Position numbers and translations under genes: made by a program. Shown here in pieces: positions 18,755 to 29,300 of a stretch of 64,000 nucleotides of DNA. This DNA comes from JAAUTY01 sp964397305. GTDB taxonomy: Bacteria > Cyanobacteriota > Cyanobacteriia > Cyanobacteriales > Spirulinaceae. Position 1 is the stretch's first letter. Every line of letters begins with the position of its first letter. The notes beneath the pieces were generated by a model. It had not been told where the DNA came from and did not search any database. It saw only the letters and a list, made by a program, of their open reading frames with translations. Location of the stretch: positions 1-64,000 of the forward strand of contig CAYNIP010000015.1 of NCBI GenBank assembly GCA_964397305.1, written 5' to 3'.

Positions 18755-19126
18755 TTAACTAGCCAAGCACTGCAAATGCTCGGCTCGACACCAATCAATA
18801 TCACTGCCCACTCTGAACGTGACATAATCGATCCCATAGGCGTGCCAGTAGCCCAGCACCACCCCACTGGAATCCTCGGTCGTGGCGCGGCGCTGCACCA
18901 GGGCCCCGAGGGGGAAACGCTCAGCGATGGGATGCCCGTGCCAGCGTTTGAGGTCCTTGAGGCGATCGCGCTCCGTCGCTGGCAGTAGTTCCCAGGCCTG
19001 GACCTTCCAGTCTGCATAGGTAGCGATCAGAGCCTCGACTTCGCTCCAGCGATGGAGCGTTTGCAGGCGAGCTGCCAGTTCAGCCGGATTCTGGAGGGAG
19101 CGTTCAGCAACAAGAGTGGCAGTCAT
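18755..19126 (-). CDS. Hypothetical protein (123 aa)
   Basis: The ATG at 19126 is preferred over an in-frame TTG at 19135. The N-terminal half is helical (PAELAARLQTLHRWSEVEALI). The C-terminal half has a beta-rich segment, PLGALVQRRATTEDSSGVVLG followed by YWHAYGIDYVTFRVG, that could bind a ligand or partner. I do not recognise the family. It stands alone, downstream of an A/T-rich stretch (19150-19185) that may be its promoter. Confidence 0.65.
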   Translation of the reverse strand: MTATLVAERSLQNPAELAARLQTLHRWSEVEALIATYADWKVQAWELLPATERDRLKDLKRWHGHPIAERFPLGALVQRRATTEDSSGVVLGYWHAYGIDYVTFRVGSDIDWCRAEHLQCLAS

Positions 19127-19544
19127 GGGCTTCAATCGCTACAGATAGCGTTCCTATCAGCATCAACATTCTAAATATAGCGGTTTGTGCTTCGGATGAC
19201 AGCCCCTGAGCAGAGTTTTTTGGGCCGCCCGAAATAGAGCCCTCAGCTTCTGTTTGGGCAAATCGCCATTTGACGTTACTGTTAATGTGGAGTGCAACCA
19301 GCCTCGGAGTCTTGTCAAAACTCCAGATGCTGTGATAAGGACAGGTCCCCTCCTGGCTCTCCAGTCCAGAACGGCGCTAGTTTCGCCGTCATGGCAGCGA
19401 TGTTGCCTAAGTTCGCGGTTGCCTGGGGTTTCCCCCCCCAAGCCAACCCTCGGGCTCCTGTGGGCTTGCCCGTCCCACCGTCGCCCACGAGTCCTAAGCT
19501 CCTATGAGGCTGTGCGGCTCCCTGTTGATACTGGCAAAGAACTG
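19127..19544. other. Divergent intergenic region upstream of ggpS
   Basis: This 418 bp lies between the divergent 123-aa gene and ggpS. The end near 19150-19190 is A/T-rich. Open frames here are low-complexity and antisense-like. In Synechocystis a small regulator, GgpR, sits just before ggpS; I see no clear equivalent. Confidence 0.4.
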
Positions 19545-21053
19545 ATGAAATCTGATCTTGTGATCCTCTACCACCGCGAACCCCACGACGAAATCGTGGA
19601 GAACGGCGTCACCCGCTACGTCGCCAAGAAAAGCCCGAACGGGATTGTCCCCACCCTCAAGAGCTTCTTCAGCAATGTCAATCGGGGCACCTGGATCGCC
19701 TGGAAGCAAGTCAACCCCAAACAGCAGGAGAAGTTTCAAAAGCGCGTCGCGATCGAAGACGAAAACTACGAAGTCTGCCGCATTCCCCTCAGCGCTGAGC
19801 AAGTCAAGCACTTTTACCACATCACTTCCAAAGAAGCCTTCTGGCCCATCCTGCACTCTTTTCCCTACCACTTCACCTACGAAAGCTCTGACTGGGCGAA
19901 CTTTCAGGAAATTAACCGCCAATTTGCGATCGCCGCCTGCGAGGAAGCGGCGGATAACGCCCTGATCTGGGTGCATGATTACAACCTCTGGCTCGCCCCC
20001 TACTACATCCGCCAGCAGAAACCCCAGGCCAAGATCGCCTTCTTTCACCACACCCCCTTCCCCTGCGTCGATATTTTCAATATCCTGCCTTGGCGTGAGC
20101 AGATTGTAGACAGTTTGCTCTGCTGTGATATTGTCGGCTTCCACATTCCCCGCTACTCAGAAAACTTTGTCAACGTCGCTCGCAGCCTACGGGAAGTCGA
20201 AATCGTTGCCAAGGGCCCGGTTCCAGAGCACATCACCCCCGTGGGAACGGCCCTCGCGGAACCCGAAGTGATCACTCAATTGCGGTATAAAGAGCAACTG
20301 GTGCGGGTGGATGCCTTCCCCGTCGGAACCAATCCCCAACACATTCTCAACACCCTCGATCGACCCGATACCCAAGCCCACCTCCAGCGGGTTAAGGACC
20401 AACTCCAAGGGCGCAAACTCCTCCTGGCGGCCGGCCGCGTGGATTATGTCAAAGGCAATCGCGAGATGCTGGAAACCTACGAGCGCCTGCTGGAGCGCCG
20501 CCCAGAACTCCACGGCAAAATCTCCTTTGTCATGAGCTGTGTCACCCCGGCGACCGGGATGCGCGTTTACAAAACTGCCCAGAGCCAGATTGAGCAACTG
20601 GTCGGTAAAATCAATGGCCGCTTTGCCCAGTTGAATTGGTTGCCGATTGCCCTGTTTACCCAGCCCCTGCCCTTCCATGAGCTAGTCGGGCTCTACAAAG
20701 CGGCGGATATTTGCTGGACAACCCCCCTGCGAGATGGCTTGAATCTTGTCGCGAAGGAATACATCGTTGCCCACGGTGGTAAGGACGGGGTTTTGATTCT
20801 GTCTGAGTTTGTTGGGGCTGCCGTCGAGCTGCCGGAGGCGATTCTGACCAATCCCTACTCCATCGACCGCATGAACGAGGCCGTGGATCGGGCCCTGGCG
20901 ATGTCCCCAGCCGAGCAGGAGCAGACGATGGCGAAAATGTACCAGACAGTGACTACCTATGATGTCAAGTACTGGGCCGATCGCCTGTTAGCGCAGTTCC
21001 AGGCGATGACCCAGGCTGAGGCGGCTGAGCGCGAGACCGTGAGTGTGCCGTAA
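19545..21053 (+). CDS. ggpS: Glucosylglycerol-phosphate synthase
   Basis: The protein has 502 residues from the ATG at 19545 (MKSDLVILYHREPHDE). It is a GT20 enzyme that makes glucosylglycerol phosphate from ADP-glucose and glycerol-3-phosphate, the main compatible-solute route of moderately halotolerant cyanobacteria. The N-terminus, KSPNGIVPTLKSFF, IWVHDYNLWLAP, FFHHTPFPCVDIFNILPWRE and the C-terminal PLRDGLNLVAKEYIVA agree closely with remembered Synechocystis GgpS rather than trehalose-6-phosphate synthase. The phosphatase (ggpP/stpA) is not in the window. Expression is normally salt-induced. Confidence 0.93.
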   Translation: MKSDLVILYHREPHDEIVENGVTRYVAKKSPNGIVPTLKSFFSNVNRGTWIAWKQVNPKQQEKFQKRVAIEDENYEVCRIPLSAEQVKHFYHITSKEAFWPILHSFPYHFTYESSDWANFQEINRQFAIAACEEAADNALIWVHDYNLWLAPYYIRQQKPQAKIAFFHHTPFPCVDIFNILPWREQIVDSLLCCDIVGFHIPRYSENFVNVARSLREVEIVAKGPVPEHITPVGTALAEPEVITQLRYKEQLVRVDAFPVGTNPQHILNTLDRPDTQAHLQRVKDQLQGRKLLLAAGRVDYVKGNREMLETYERLLERRPELHGKISFVMSCVTPATGMRVYKTAQSQIEQLVGKINGRFAQLNWLPIALFTQPLPFHELVGLYKAADICWTTPLRDGLNLVAKEYIVAHGGKDGVLILSEFVGAAVELPEAILTNPYSIDRMNEAVDRALAMSPAEQEQTMAKMYQTVTTYDVKYWADRLLAQFQAMTQAEAAERETVSVP

Positions 21054-21491
21054 GCACCTAGGAGGTCCAGGCCGCGAACTCCCACAACTCTGCTCTGCCT
21101 CAGGGGCCCTTGGCCTCAGAGCGTGTTTGAGAAGTTTCCCAGAATCGAGAGCTGATCAGAGTTTCAGCCCTCTGTTCGCAATTCCCTGAAAGCCAATCCT
21201 CACAAGGGTTTTAGCCAACTTTTCAGACATATTCTCAGGGAGCGGGGTTGGTGGCGGGGGCAAACGGTTGCCACCTAAACCGAGGACTGAATCATCGGCG
21301 GTCAGGTAGTCCCTTGAACCGTCCAGGAGTCCAGGCTACTGTAAAGTACAGTTGGCCTCTCCCTCGGGCTGGACGCGATGGGCTCCGGGATCACTCCGGC
21401 AAAACGGCGTTGCTTGTCACAAAACTTTATGAAGAATCCGTTAAAGTAGTAGGGAGACGCTCGCCTTCTCGACTATCTGGGTTTTGTTAAG
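21054..21491. other. Intergenic region before the LON-domain gene, with a small palindrome
   Basis: This is 438 bp without a convincing gene. A perfect 15-bp palindrome, ACTGTA-AAG-TACAGT, lies at 21338-21352, about 140 bp before the next gene. The segment starting GAGCGTGTTTGAGAAGTTT near 21120 resembles ends of transposable elements, but no partner end or target duplication was found. Confidence 0.4.
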
Positions 21492-22133
21492 ATGTCAGCA
21501 CCGTCCTCCATCGGCGTTCGCGAATTGCCCCTGTTTCCCTTGCCGGATGTAGTCCTTTTTCCTGGGCGGCCGTTACCTCTCCATATCTTCGAGTTTCGTT
21601 ACCGCATCTTGATGAACACGATCCTGGAGAGCGATCGCCGCTTCGGGGTCTTGATGTTTGACCGAATGCAGGGGCAGATTGCCGCCGTCGGTTGCTGTGC
21701 CGAGGTCGTTCATTTTCAGCGCTTGCCGGATGACCGCATGAAGATCCTCACCCTCGGGCAACAGCGTTTCCGCGTGTTGGACTATGTGCGCGAGAAGCCC
21801 TATCGCGTCGGATTGGTCGAATGGATCGAAGACCAACCCACCCAGGACGACTTGCGCCCGATGGCGACCGAGGTGGAGCAGTTGCTGCGAGATGTTGTCC
21901 ACCTGTCGGCAAAGTTGACGGATCAACGCATTGAACTACCGGACGATCTGCCTAGCCTGCCGATCGAGCTATCCTACTGGATTGCCAGTAACCTCTATGG
22001 GGTCGCCCTTGAGCAGCAAACTCTGCTCGAAATGCAGCAGACGGCTGAGCGTTTGCAGCGGGAATCTGAAATCCTCACCTCAACCCGCAACCACCTAGCG
22101 GCTCGCACGGCCCTGAAGGATGTACTCGAGTAG
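21492..22133 (+). CDS. LON substrate-binding domain protein
   Basis: The protein has 213 residues. It matches the N-terminal substrate-recognition domain of Lon protease without ATPase or protease parts: ELPLFPLPDVVLFPGRPLPLHIFEFRYR at 12-39 and the helical C-terminal half of the domain. Stand-alone LON-N proteins are common in cyanobacteria, and their role (adapter or chaperone) is unsettled. It is followed 120 bp later by ycf37. Confidence 0.9.
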   Translation: MSAPSSIGVRELPLFPLPDVVLFPGRPLPLHIFEFRYRILMNTILESDRRFGVLMFDRMQGQIAAVGCCAEVVHFQRLPDDRMKILTLGQQRFRVLDYVREKPYRVGLVEWIEDQPTQDDLRPMATEVEQLLRDVVHLSAKLTDQRIELPDDLPSLPIELSYWIASNLYGVALEQQTLLEMQQTAERLQRESEILTSTRNHLAARTALKDVLE

Positions 22134-22253
22134 AGATGCCGCCATCGGTGCATCGCGAGCCCGAGCTGCGTACAATGGGAAGGTTGACTCCTGCTCACCG
22201 CTGACGGGCGGGAGTGGGCTGAGCTCCCGATACTCTGCTGCTGGTTATCGCGT

Positions 22254-22793
22254 ATGGAAGAGAATCTGCCCATTGTTTACATCTCGCTGCTGTTGGTAAT
22301 CTTGGCGGCGATCGCCCTGTTCATCTTTCGCCAAATCCTCCGCACGCGCCGCATTGAAGGCCGCTTCGCCAAGCTCCAGCGCAAACTGCAAAAAGAGCCA
22401 GGAACACCCCAGGAATACTACGAACTGGGCAGCCTATATCTAGACCGTAAGCTGTACGTCAAGGCGATTCAACTCCTGCAACGGGCCCTCAAAGAAGGGT
22501 CTGACGTGGAGCCGGAGAATCAAGCCCTGATTTACAATGCTCTGGGCTTTGCCTACGCGGCTCAGGAGCAGTATGACCTCGCGATTCGGCAATACAAAGA
22601 GGCCCTAAAGCTAAACCCCGACTACATCGCCGCCAGCAATAATCTGGGTAACGTTTACGAAAAGAAAAAGCTCACCGCCCAGGCTCTCGAAGCCTATGAA
22701 ACAACCCTGGCGATCGAGTCTACGAACACCATGGCAAAGCGCCGCGCCGAAGCGCTACGCAAGCGGTTATCGCCCTCCCGCGCCAGCGAGTGA
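22254..22793 (+). CDS. ycf37: Ycf37-like TPR protein (photosystem I assembly)
   Basis: The protein has 179 residues. One N-terminal membrane segment (7-28, YISLLLVILAAIALFIF) precedes three TPR units: EYYELGSLYLDRKLYVKAI, LIYNALGFAYAAQEQYDLA and IAASNNLGNVYEKKKLTAQA. Ycf37 assists photosystem I assembly or stability at the thylakoid. The layout and the EYYELGSLYL and NALGFAYAAQEQYDLAI motifs fit that family; other membrane-anchored TPR proteins remain possible. Confidence 0.75.
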   Translation: MEENLPIVYISLLLVILAAIALFIFRQILRTRRIEGRFAKLQRKLQKEPGTPQEYYELGSLYLDRKLYVKAIQLLQRALKEGSDVEPENQALIYNALGFAYAAQEQYDLAIRQYKEALKLNPDYIAASNNLGNVYEKKKLTAQALEAYETTLAIESTNTMAKRRAEALRKRLSPSRASE

Positions 22794-22937
22794 GCGGCTG
22801 GCCGGGCGAGAGGCCCCCGTCAAAATTGCACGAGTTGGCCAAGATCTCTGTCCCCCGGTCCTAGCAACTGAGCCGAAACGGTTTAGCATGGGTACAACAA
22901 ACCGAACCACGGCGACCGACCCCAACCCTAGCCCGCT

Positions 22938-24146
22938 ATGGATACCAAAGCCTTCAAGCGCGCCCTCAATCAGTCCGAACACTATCACCGCAAAGGCTTC
23001 GGCCACCAAGCAGAGGTTGCGGGAGTGCTTAGCCAGGAGTACCAGAGTAATCTCATTGCCGAGATTCGCAGCCAGGGCAACCGACTGACTCGGGGGGAGG
23101 TCACGATCCTGTTGGCGGAGTCCTTTGGCTTCTGCTGGGGGGTGGAGCGAGCTGTGGCGATGGCCTATGAAACACGCCAGCACTTTCCCCAAGAGACTAT
23201 CTGGATCACCAACGAGATCATTCACAATCCCTCGGTCAACCAGCGCTTGCGGGAGATGGAGGTAGGCTTTATTGCGGTGGAAGCGGGGCGCAAGAACTTT
23301 GATGTGGTTCAGTCGGGGGATGTTGTGATCTTGCCGGCCTTTGGGGCGAGCGTGGCGGAGATGCAGTTGCTCAACGAGCGCGGCTGTACGATTGTGGACA
23401 CGACCTGTCCCTGGGTGGCGAAGGTGTGGAATTCGGTCGAGAAGCACAAGAAACGGCATTACACCTCGATCATCCACGGTAAGTACAAGCATGAGGAGAC
23501 CGTTGCCACGAGTTCCTTTGCGGGCACGTATCTGGTGGTGTTGAACTTGGCGGAGGCTGAGTATGTCTGCGATTACATCCTCCACGGGGGCGATAAGCAG
23601 GCCTTTCTCGCCAAGTTTGCCCAAGCTTACTCCGAGGGTTTTGATCCCGATCGGGATCTGGAGCGTCTGGGCATTGCCAATCAGACGACGATGCTCAAGA
23701 GCGAAACGGAGCAGATTGGTAAGTTGTTTGAAAAAACCATGCTCCGCAAGTATGGCCCCACGGTGTTGAATGACCACTTCATGAGCTTTAACACCATCTG
23801 CGATGCCACCCAGGAGCGCCAGGATGCCATGTTTGAACTGGTGGAACAAGACCTGTCGCTGATGCTGGTGATTGGGGGCTTCAATTCCTCGAATACCACC
23901 CATTTGCAGGAGATTGCGATCGAGCGCGGCATTCCCTCTTACCATATCGACAGCGCCGAGCGCATTGGCCCTGGCAACTGCATTGAGCACAAGCCCCTGA
24001 ACCAAGATTTGATGGTGACAGACTCCTGGCTGCCGGCAGGGCCTCTGATGATTGGTGTCACCTCCGGGGCCTCGACCCCCGATAAGGTGGTGGAAGCGGC
24101 GATCGCAAAGGTGCTGGCCCTGAAGGGGGCAGCGGTGGGGGTTTAG
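22938..24146 (+). CDS. ispH: 4-hydroxy-3-methylbut-2-enyl diphosphate reductase
   Basis: The protein has 402 residues, the longer form found in cyanobacteria and plants. It is a [4Fe-4S] enzyme that reduces HMBPP to IPP and DMAPP, the last MEP-pathway step, feeding carotenoids, phytol and quinone tails. Cluster cysteines are Cys66 (FGFCWGVERA), Cys157 (DTTCPWV) and Cys348 (GPGNCIEH). The active-site region TNEIIHNPSVN is also present. It ends 11 bp before recJ, suggesting one transcript. Confidence 0.97.
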   Translation: MDTKAFKRALNQSEHYHRKGFGHQAEVAGVLSQEYQSNLIAEIRSQGNRLTRGEVTILLAESFGFCWGVERAVAMAYETRQHFPQETIWITNEIIHNPSVNQRLREMEVGFIAVEAGRKNFDVVQSGDVVILPAFGASVAEMQLLNERGCTIVDTTCPWVAKVWNSVEKHKKRHYTSIIHGKYKHEETVATSSFAGTYLVVLNLAEAEYVCDYILHGGDKQAFLAKFAQAYSEGFDPDRDLERLGIANQTTMLKSETEQIGKLFEKTMLRKYGPTVLNDHFMSFNTICDATQERQDAMFELVEQDLSLMLVIGGFNSSNTTHLQEIAIERGIPSYHIDSAERIGPGNCIEHKPLNQDLMVTDSWLPAGPLMIGVTSGASTPDKVVEAAIAKVLALKGAAVGV

Positions 24147-24157
24147 GCCCTGGAACC

Positions 24158-26155
24158 ATGCCTAAACTGCCTCCGGACCAACGCTGGCGGATTGCCACGG
24201 CTGACCCAGAGTGCATCCAAGCTCTGGGGATCGCGACGGGTTTGCCGCCGCTCTTGGCGCAGGTGTTGAGCCAGCGGGGCATCACGACGCCGGACCAGGC
24301 CCAGGCCTTTTGCCAGCCGGAGACGGTGGCGCTCCCCTCGCCCCTGGAGGAATTTGAAGACTTGGGGGTGTGTGTGGACTTCTTGTGCAGTGCGATCGAG
24401 GAGGGGGAAGCGATCGGCATCTGTGGTGACTACGATGCGGACGGCATGACCAGCACGGCGCTGCTAATCCGGGCCCTGCGGCACTTGGGGGGCGAGGTGC
24501 AGTATGCGATCCCCTCGCGGATGCAGGATGGCTACGGGATCAACAAGAAAATTGTCCAAGAGTTCGCGGAAGCGGGGATTGGCTTGATCCTCACCGTTGA
24601 CAATGGCATTGCCGCCCTCGAGCCGATTCAACTGGCGGTCGAGTTGGGCGTGGCGGTGATTATCACCGATCACCATGACCTACCGCCTCAGCTCCCCCCG
24701 GCCGATGCGATTTTGAATCCCAAGCAACTCCTGCCCACGTCACCCTATGCGGGTCTGGCGGGGGTGGGGGTTGCCTATATTTTGGCGGTGGAAACAGCCC
24801 GGGCCCTGGACCGCCTTGAGGGCTTGACCCAGAGCTTGCTGGAGCTGTTTACGCTGGGTACGATCGCCGATCTCGCGCCCCTCGTGGGGGTGAATCGGCG
24901 CTGGCTGCGGCGCGGGCTGGGTTATCTGCCCCAGTCGCAGTTGCCGGGGGTGCAGGCGCTGATCCAGGTGTCTGGGGTGCAGAAGAGCAAGTCCCTGCGA
25001 CCGGATGACATCGGTTTTCGGCTGGGGCCGCGCATCAATGCGATTGGGCGCATTGGCGATCCGGGGGCGGTGATTGAACTCCTGACGACGGATGACCCAG
25101 GGGTGGCCCTGGAGCGGGCGATGCAGTGCGAGCAGACGAATCAGCAGCGCCAGGCGCTCTGTGAGCAGATCGAGGCGGAGGCCTTGGCGGCGATCGCCGC
25201 TCAGGGGGTGGACTGGCGATCACAGCGGGTCCTCGTGCTCCACCACGCCACCTGGCATCATGGCGTGATCGGGATCGTCGCCTCCCGCTTGTTAGAGCGC
25301 TTCGGTGTGCCGGCCTTTCTCTGCTGCGATGAGGCGGAGGGTCAGATTCGCGGCTCCGCCCGGGGCATTCCTGAGTTTCATGTCTTCGCCGCCCTGGAAG
25401 CCTGTGCGGATTTGCTCACCAAGCACGGCGGCCACCAGGCGGCCGGCGGCTTCAGCCTCGCGGCCCAGAACTTTCCCGCCTTTCAGCAACGACTCAGTGA
25501 GTTCGCCCACCAATGCTTGCAGCCGGAGCACCTCAAGCCCCTAGTCGAGATCGATGCTCAGGCCACCTTTTCGCAACTGACCCTCCTTCTCTACCAGCAG
25601 ATCGACGCGCTCCAGCCCTGGGGAATTGGCAACCGCGAACCCCACTTCTGGACGCCGAATGTGCGCCTGCGGGAGCAACGCATCGTGACCGGGAATCATC
25701 TCAAGCTCACGCTCGAAGCGGTGGGCGAGGCTGGGCCCGTGACCCTGCGGGGCATTGCCTGGCGCTGGGGAGAGTATTTCCCCCTGCCGCCCGTGCTGGA
25801 TCTGGCCTACAAGCTGCGGCGCAGTGTCTGGCAGGACACGGAGACGGTGGAACTCGAACTGGTGGGGGCTCGCTGGCCGGCCCAGCCGGAGCGATCGCCC
25901 CTCTCGGAGTCCCCCCCGGCGCTCAAAAAAGCCACCTTCATTTTTGAAAATCGCCGCTACCAATGCAGCCTCCGGGAGACCGAGGGCGAACTGCGCATTC
26001 GCAATCCCCAAGGCAAAGTCTTGGCGGTCCAGCGGGGGCAGCGGGTCGGCCTCCTGGGCACAAGCCGCGATACGGCCCAGGAAGTCAGCGTGACAGAGCC
26101 CCCCTATCGGCCCATCGTCGAGGCAGCGGTGGCGGCCTTGCAAGCCTTGCCGTAA
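24158..26155 (+). CDS. recJ: Single-stranded-DNA-specific exonuclease RecJ
   Basis: The protein has 665 residues. It is a 5'-3' ssDNA exonuclease of recombination and mismatch repair. DHH-phosphoesterase motifs are DYDADG (91-96), DNG (148-150) and DHH (171-173). The DHHA1 motif GGHQAAGG lies near residue 430, followed by an OB-fold. A C-terminal extension of about 100 residues (VRGQ-poor, ending EAAVAALQALP) goes beyond the core. It follows ispH by 11 bp. Confidence 0.96.
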   Translation: MPKLPPDQRWRIATADPECIQALGIATGLPPLLAQVLSQRGITTPDQAQAFCQPETVALPSPLEEFEDLGVCVDFLCSAIEEGEAIGICGDYDADGMTSTALLIRALRHLGGEVQYAIPSRMQDGYGINKKIVQEFAEAGIGLILTVDNGIAALEPIQLAVELGVAVIITDHHDLPPQLPPADAILNPKQLLPTSPYAGLAGVGVAYILAVETARALDRLEGLTQSLLELFTLGTIADLAPLVGVNRRWLRRGLGYLPQSQLPGVQALIQVSGVQKSKSLRPDDIGFRLGPRINAIGRIGDPGAVIELLTTDDPGVALERAMQCEQTNQQRQALCEQIEAEALAAIAAQGVDWRSQRVLVLHHATWHHGVIGIVASRLLERFGVPAFLCCDEAEGQIRGSARGIPEFHVFAALEACADLLTKHGGHQAAGGFSLAAQNFPAFQQRLSEFAHQCLQPEHLKPLVEIDAQATFSQLTLLLYQQIDALQPWGIGNREPHFWTPNVRLREQRIVTGNHLKLTLEAVGEAGPVTLRGIAWRWGEYFPLPPVLDLAYKLRRSVWQDTETVELELVGARWPAQPERSPLSESPPALKKATFIFENRRYQCSLRETEGELRIRNPQGKVLAVQRGQRVGLLGTSRDTAQEVSVTEPPYRPIVEAAVAALQALP

Positions 26156-26160
26156 TTTTG

Positions 26161-26205
26161 CGCCCGCCCTGGGTGCGCCCGCCCTGGGTGCGCCCGCCCT
26201 GGGTG
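26161..26205. repeat. Three perfect tandem copies of a 15-bp unit
   Basis: CGCCCGCCCTGGGTG is repeated three times immediately after the recJ stop. It is GC-rich, carries no hairpin of note and looks like slippage-prone DNA. Confidence 0.9.
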
Positions 26206-26342
26206 CGCCGGCACAAGGCCCAAACGCCGCCCTCGCGGCAGAATTTAGGCAGCTTTCGGAACAAGACCCTGGCCCAAACTCGCGCGGATCGGCGGGGCAG
26301 GATGCCGCCTTTCCGCCTCTGTCAGCATCTGAGGCAACCTCC

Positions 26343-26348
26343 TATAAT
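26343..26348 (+). promoter_or_regulatory. Candidate -10 box for the histidine kinase gene
   Basis: A perfect TATAAT stands 46 bp before the ATG at 26394. CTGTCA at 26319-26324, 18 bp upstream, could be a weak -35. Confidence 0.45.
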
Positions 26349-26393
26349 TTAGGGAAGCCGCTGTACCTGGCCCTACTCCGCCGTTATTTGCTC

Positions 26394-29300
26394 ATGGCTT
26401 CTTTTTCGTCGCCGGCTGAGCGCCAGCCCGTTGCTGCTACGATCGCCGACGCCCAGCGCTTTCGCAAGCTGGCGGCGAATCTTCCCGGTGTGATCTATAC
26501 CTATGTTCTGCGGGTCAATGGCAGCGACTCCTTCACCTACTTGAGTGACAACCTGCGGGAGCTGTTTGAGATCGAGCCAGCGGCTGCGATGCGGAATGCA
26601 GAGGTGATTTGGAAATGCCTGCATCCCGAAGACCTGGATCGGCTGACGGAAACGGTGGCCAACTCCGCGAAGGAGCTGATCCGTTGGCAAGCGGAATGGC
26701 GCATCATCACCCCCTCGGGCCAGCTTAAGTGGCTCTCGGGGGTGGCGCAGCCGGAGCAACAGGCGGATGGCACGGTGGTGTGGGATGGGATCTTTCTCGA
26801 CATTAGCGATCGCAAACAAGCGGAGGAGCAGCAACGCCAAAGCGAGCAACGCTACCGCGCCTTGGCCCGGAATTTTCCCAATGGGATGATTCTGATCTTT
26901 GACCGCGACCACCGCTACACCCTTGTGGATGGGGAGCCGGAGTTGGCGGCGATCGGGATGTCCCCCACCACCCTCCTCGGCAAAACACCGCCGCAGATCC
27001 TGCCGCCGGAGCCCGCTAATACCTTGACAGCTCTCTACCGCCGGGTATTGCGGGGAGCCGCGGTGGAGCAGGAGTTTGTGCTGGGCGATCGCGTCTACGC
27101 TCTTCACTGCGTCCCCCTGCGGGATGAAGCGGGCGAGATCACCAGCGGCCTGGTCGTAGCCCAGAACATCACGGAGCGCAAAGGCATCGAAGCCGAACTC
27201 CGCCAAACCGCCGAACGCCTCCAAGAGGCCCAGCGCATCGCTCACCTCGGTCACTGGGATCTAGACGCGGCGACCGGAACCATGACCTGGTCCCCAGAGA
27301 TGTTTCGCATCTTCGGGCTCGATCCCCAGCAGGGGGTTCCCAGCATGAAGGAACACCTCGCCCAAATCCACCCGGAGGATCGCGAGCACCATCAACAGGC
27401 CTTAACCCGCTTACTGGCAGGTACGCCGACGGAAATTGAGTTCCGCACCGTGGCTCCCAGCGGCGCCCTGCGCTACCTCAATGTGCGGGCGGAGCCCATT
27501 TTCAGCGCCGACGGCCAACCCCAGCGCTACATCGGGACGACGATGGACATCACCGAGCGCAAGCAGGCCGAGCTGACCCAGCAGGAGAACGCCGAACTCT
27601 TCCGCGCCATCTTTGACCAGGCCGCCATCGGGCTCTGCTATGTCGAGCTGGACGGCCGCTTCAGCCGCGTCAATGCCAAGCTCTGCGAGATCCTGGGCCA
27701 CTCCGAGGCGGAACTCCTTCAGCTCACCTTTGAGGACATTACCCATCCGGAGGACATCAGCACCGACTTTGAGAACCTGGAGCGGGTGGCCTTGGGAGAA
27801 CTCTCCCGCTTTGTGACGGAAAAACGCTTCCGCCGCGCTGATGGAGCCTGGGTATGGACGAACGCATCCATTTCGGTGGTGCGCTCAGCTACCGGAGCCC
27901 CACGCTTCTTCATTGGGGCCTTGGAAGACATTAGCGATCGCCGCGCCGCCCAGCAGCGGGCCCAAGAGTTGCTGGCGATTCTGGAAGTAGCCCCAGACTT
28001 GATTGGCTCGACGGACCTCGCGGGTAACGTGACCTATATGAACTTAGCCTGTCGGCGCTGGTTTAACCTGGGGCCCGCCGATAGCCTCCAAAGTTTTACC
28101 ATTTCCGACTTCCACCCCCCTGCGATCAACGAGTTCCTCGCCCAAACCGCGATTCCGAGCGCGATCGCCCGGGGCTCCTGGATTGGCGAGACCGAACTGC
28201 GCCGTCCCAATGGCGACATCATTCCGGCGTCCCAAGCGATCATCGCCCACTACGACGACGCGGGTAAGGTCCAGTACCTCTCGACGATCATCCGCGACAT
28301 TTCTGCGGCAAAACAAGCGGAGCGCCAACTACGGGAGCAAGCGATTCTCCTCCGCGCCGTCCTCGACAGTATTCCCCAGGCCGTATTCTGGAAAGACTGC
28401 CACGGTATCTACCTCGGCTGCAACCAGCGCTTTGCCACCGATGCTGGCTTTCGACATCCCACAGAAGTGATGGGACGAGATGACACGGAAATGCCCTGGC
28501 ATGAGGAAGCGGCCTCCCACTACCAGGAACACGATCGCCAAGTGCTGGAGTCTGGCCAAGGAACCCTGGGCCTCGAAGAGCCCATCACCTTCGCCGATGG
28601 CGGCCAGGGCTGGCTCGCCACCAGCAAAGTCCCCCTGCTCGACAGCGAGGGCAGCATCATCGGTGTGCTGGGGGTCTATGAAGACATTACGGAACGTAAG
28701 GTGATGGAAGCGGCCCTGCGGGAGCGGATCGATCGGGAGACCCTCTTCAACGATCTGACCAACCAGATCCGTAACTCCCTCGATGTCGAAACGATCCTCG
28801 CGACCGCTGTTCACGCCCTCCGTGACCTCCTCGACATCGATCGCTCGTACATAAGCTGGTACTGCCCCGCCATCCCCGAACCCTACTGGGAAACGACCCA
28901 AGAGAGCAAGCGGGAGGATTTGCCCAGCTTGATGGGGCGTGTTCCCCAGAGCACGACGGAACCGGCGGCGGATATTCTGCTTCAGGGACAAACATTACGG
29001 GTCGATGCCGTGGACATCTGGCCCGAGGCTACCCTGCAAGACATCCTACAGCGCTACGGCTATACCAGCTTCTTGGCGGTGCCCCTGGCCACGGCCAGCG
29101 ATCGCCAGGGTGTCTGGATTGTCGGTCACTGCCACGGGCCACGACCCTGGACGGATGGCGAGGTGGAATTGATGGAGATGGTGGCCGGGCAGATGGCGAT
29201 CGCCCTCAACCAAGCCGAACTCTACGAGCAGGCCCAAAGCAAAACCCGCGAGCTGGAGCAGGCCTATCACGAACTACAACAAACCCAATCCCAGCTCATT

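Noticed and set aside
21120..21245. GAGCGTGTTTGAGAAGTTT as an insertion-sequence end
   Set aside because: No matching inverted end, no target duplication and no transposase frame nearby.
22767..24005. 412-codon open frame antisense to ispH
   Set aside because: It is an antisense shadow; ispH has all its cysteines and family length.
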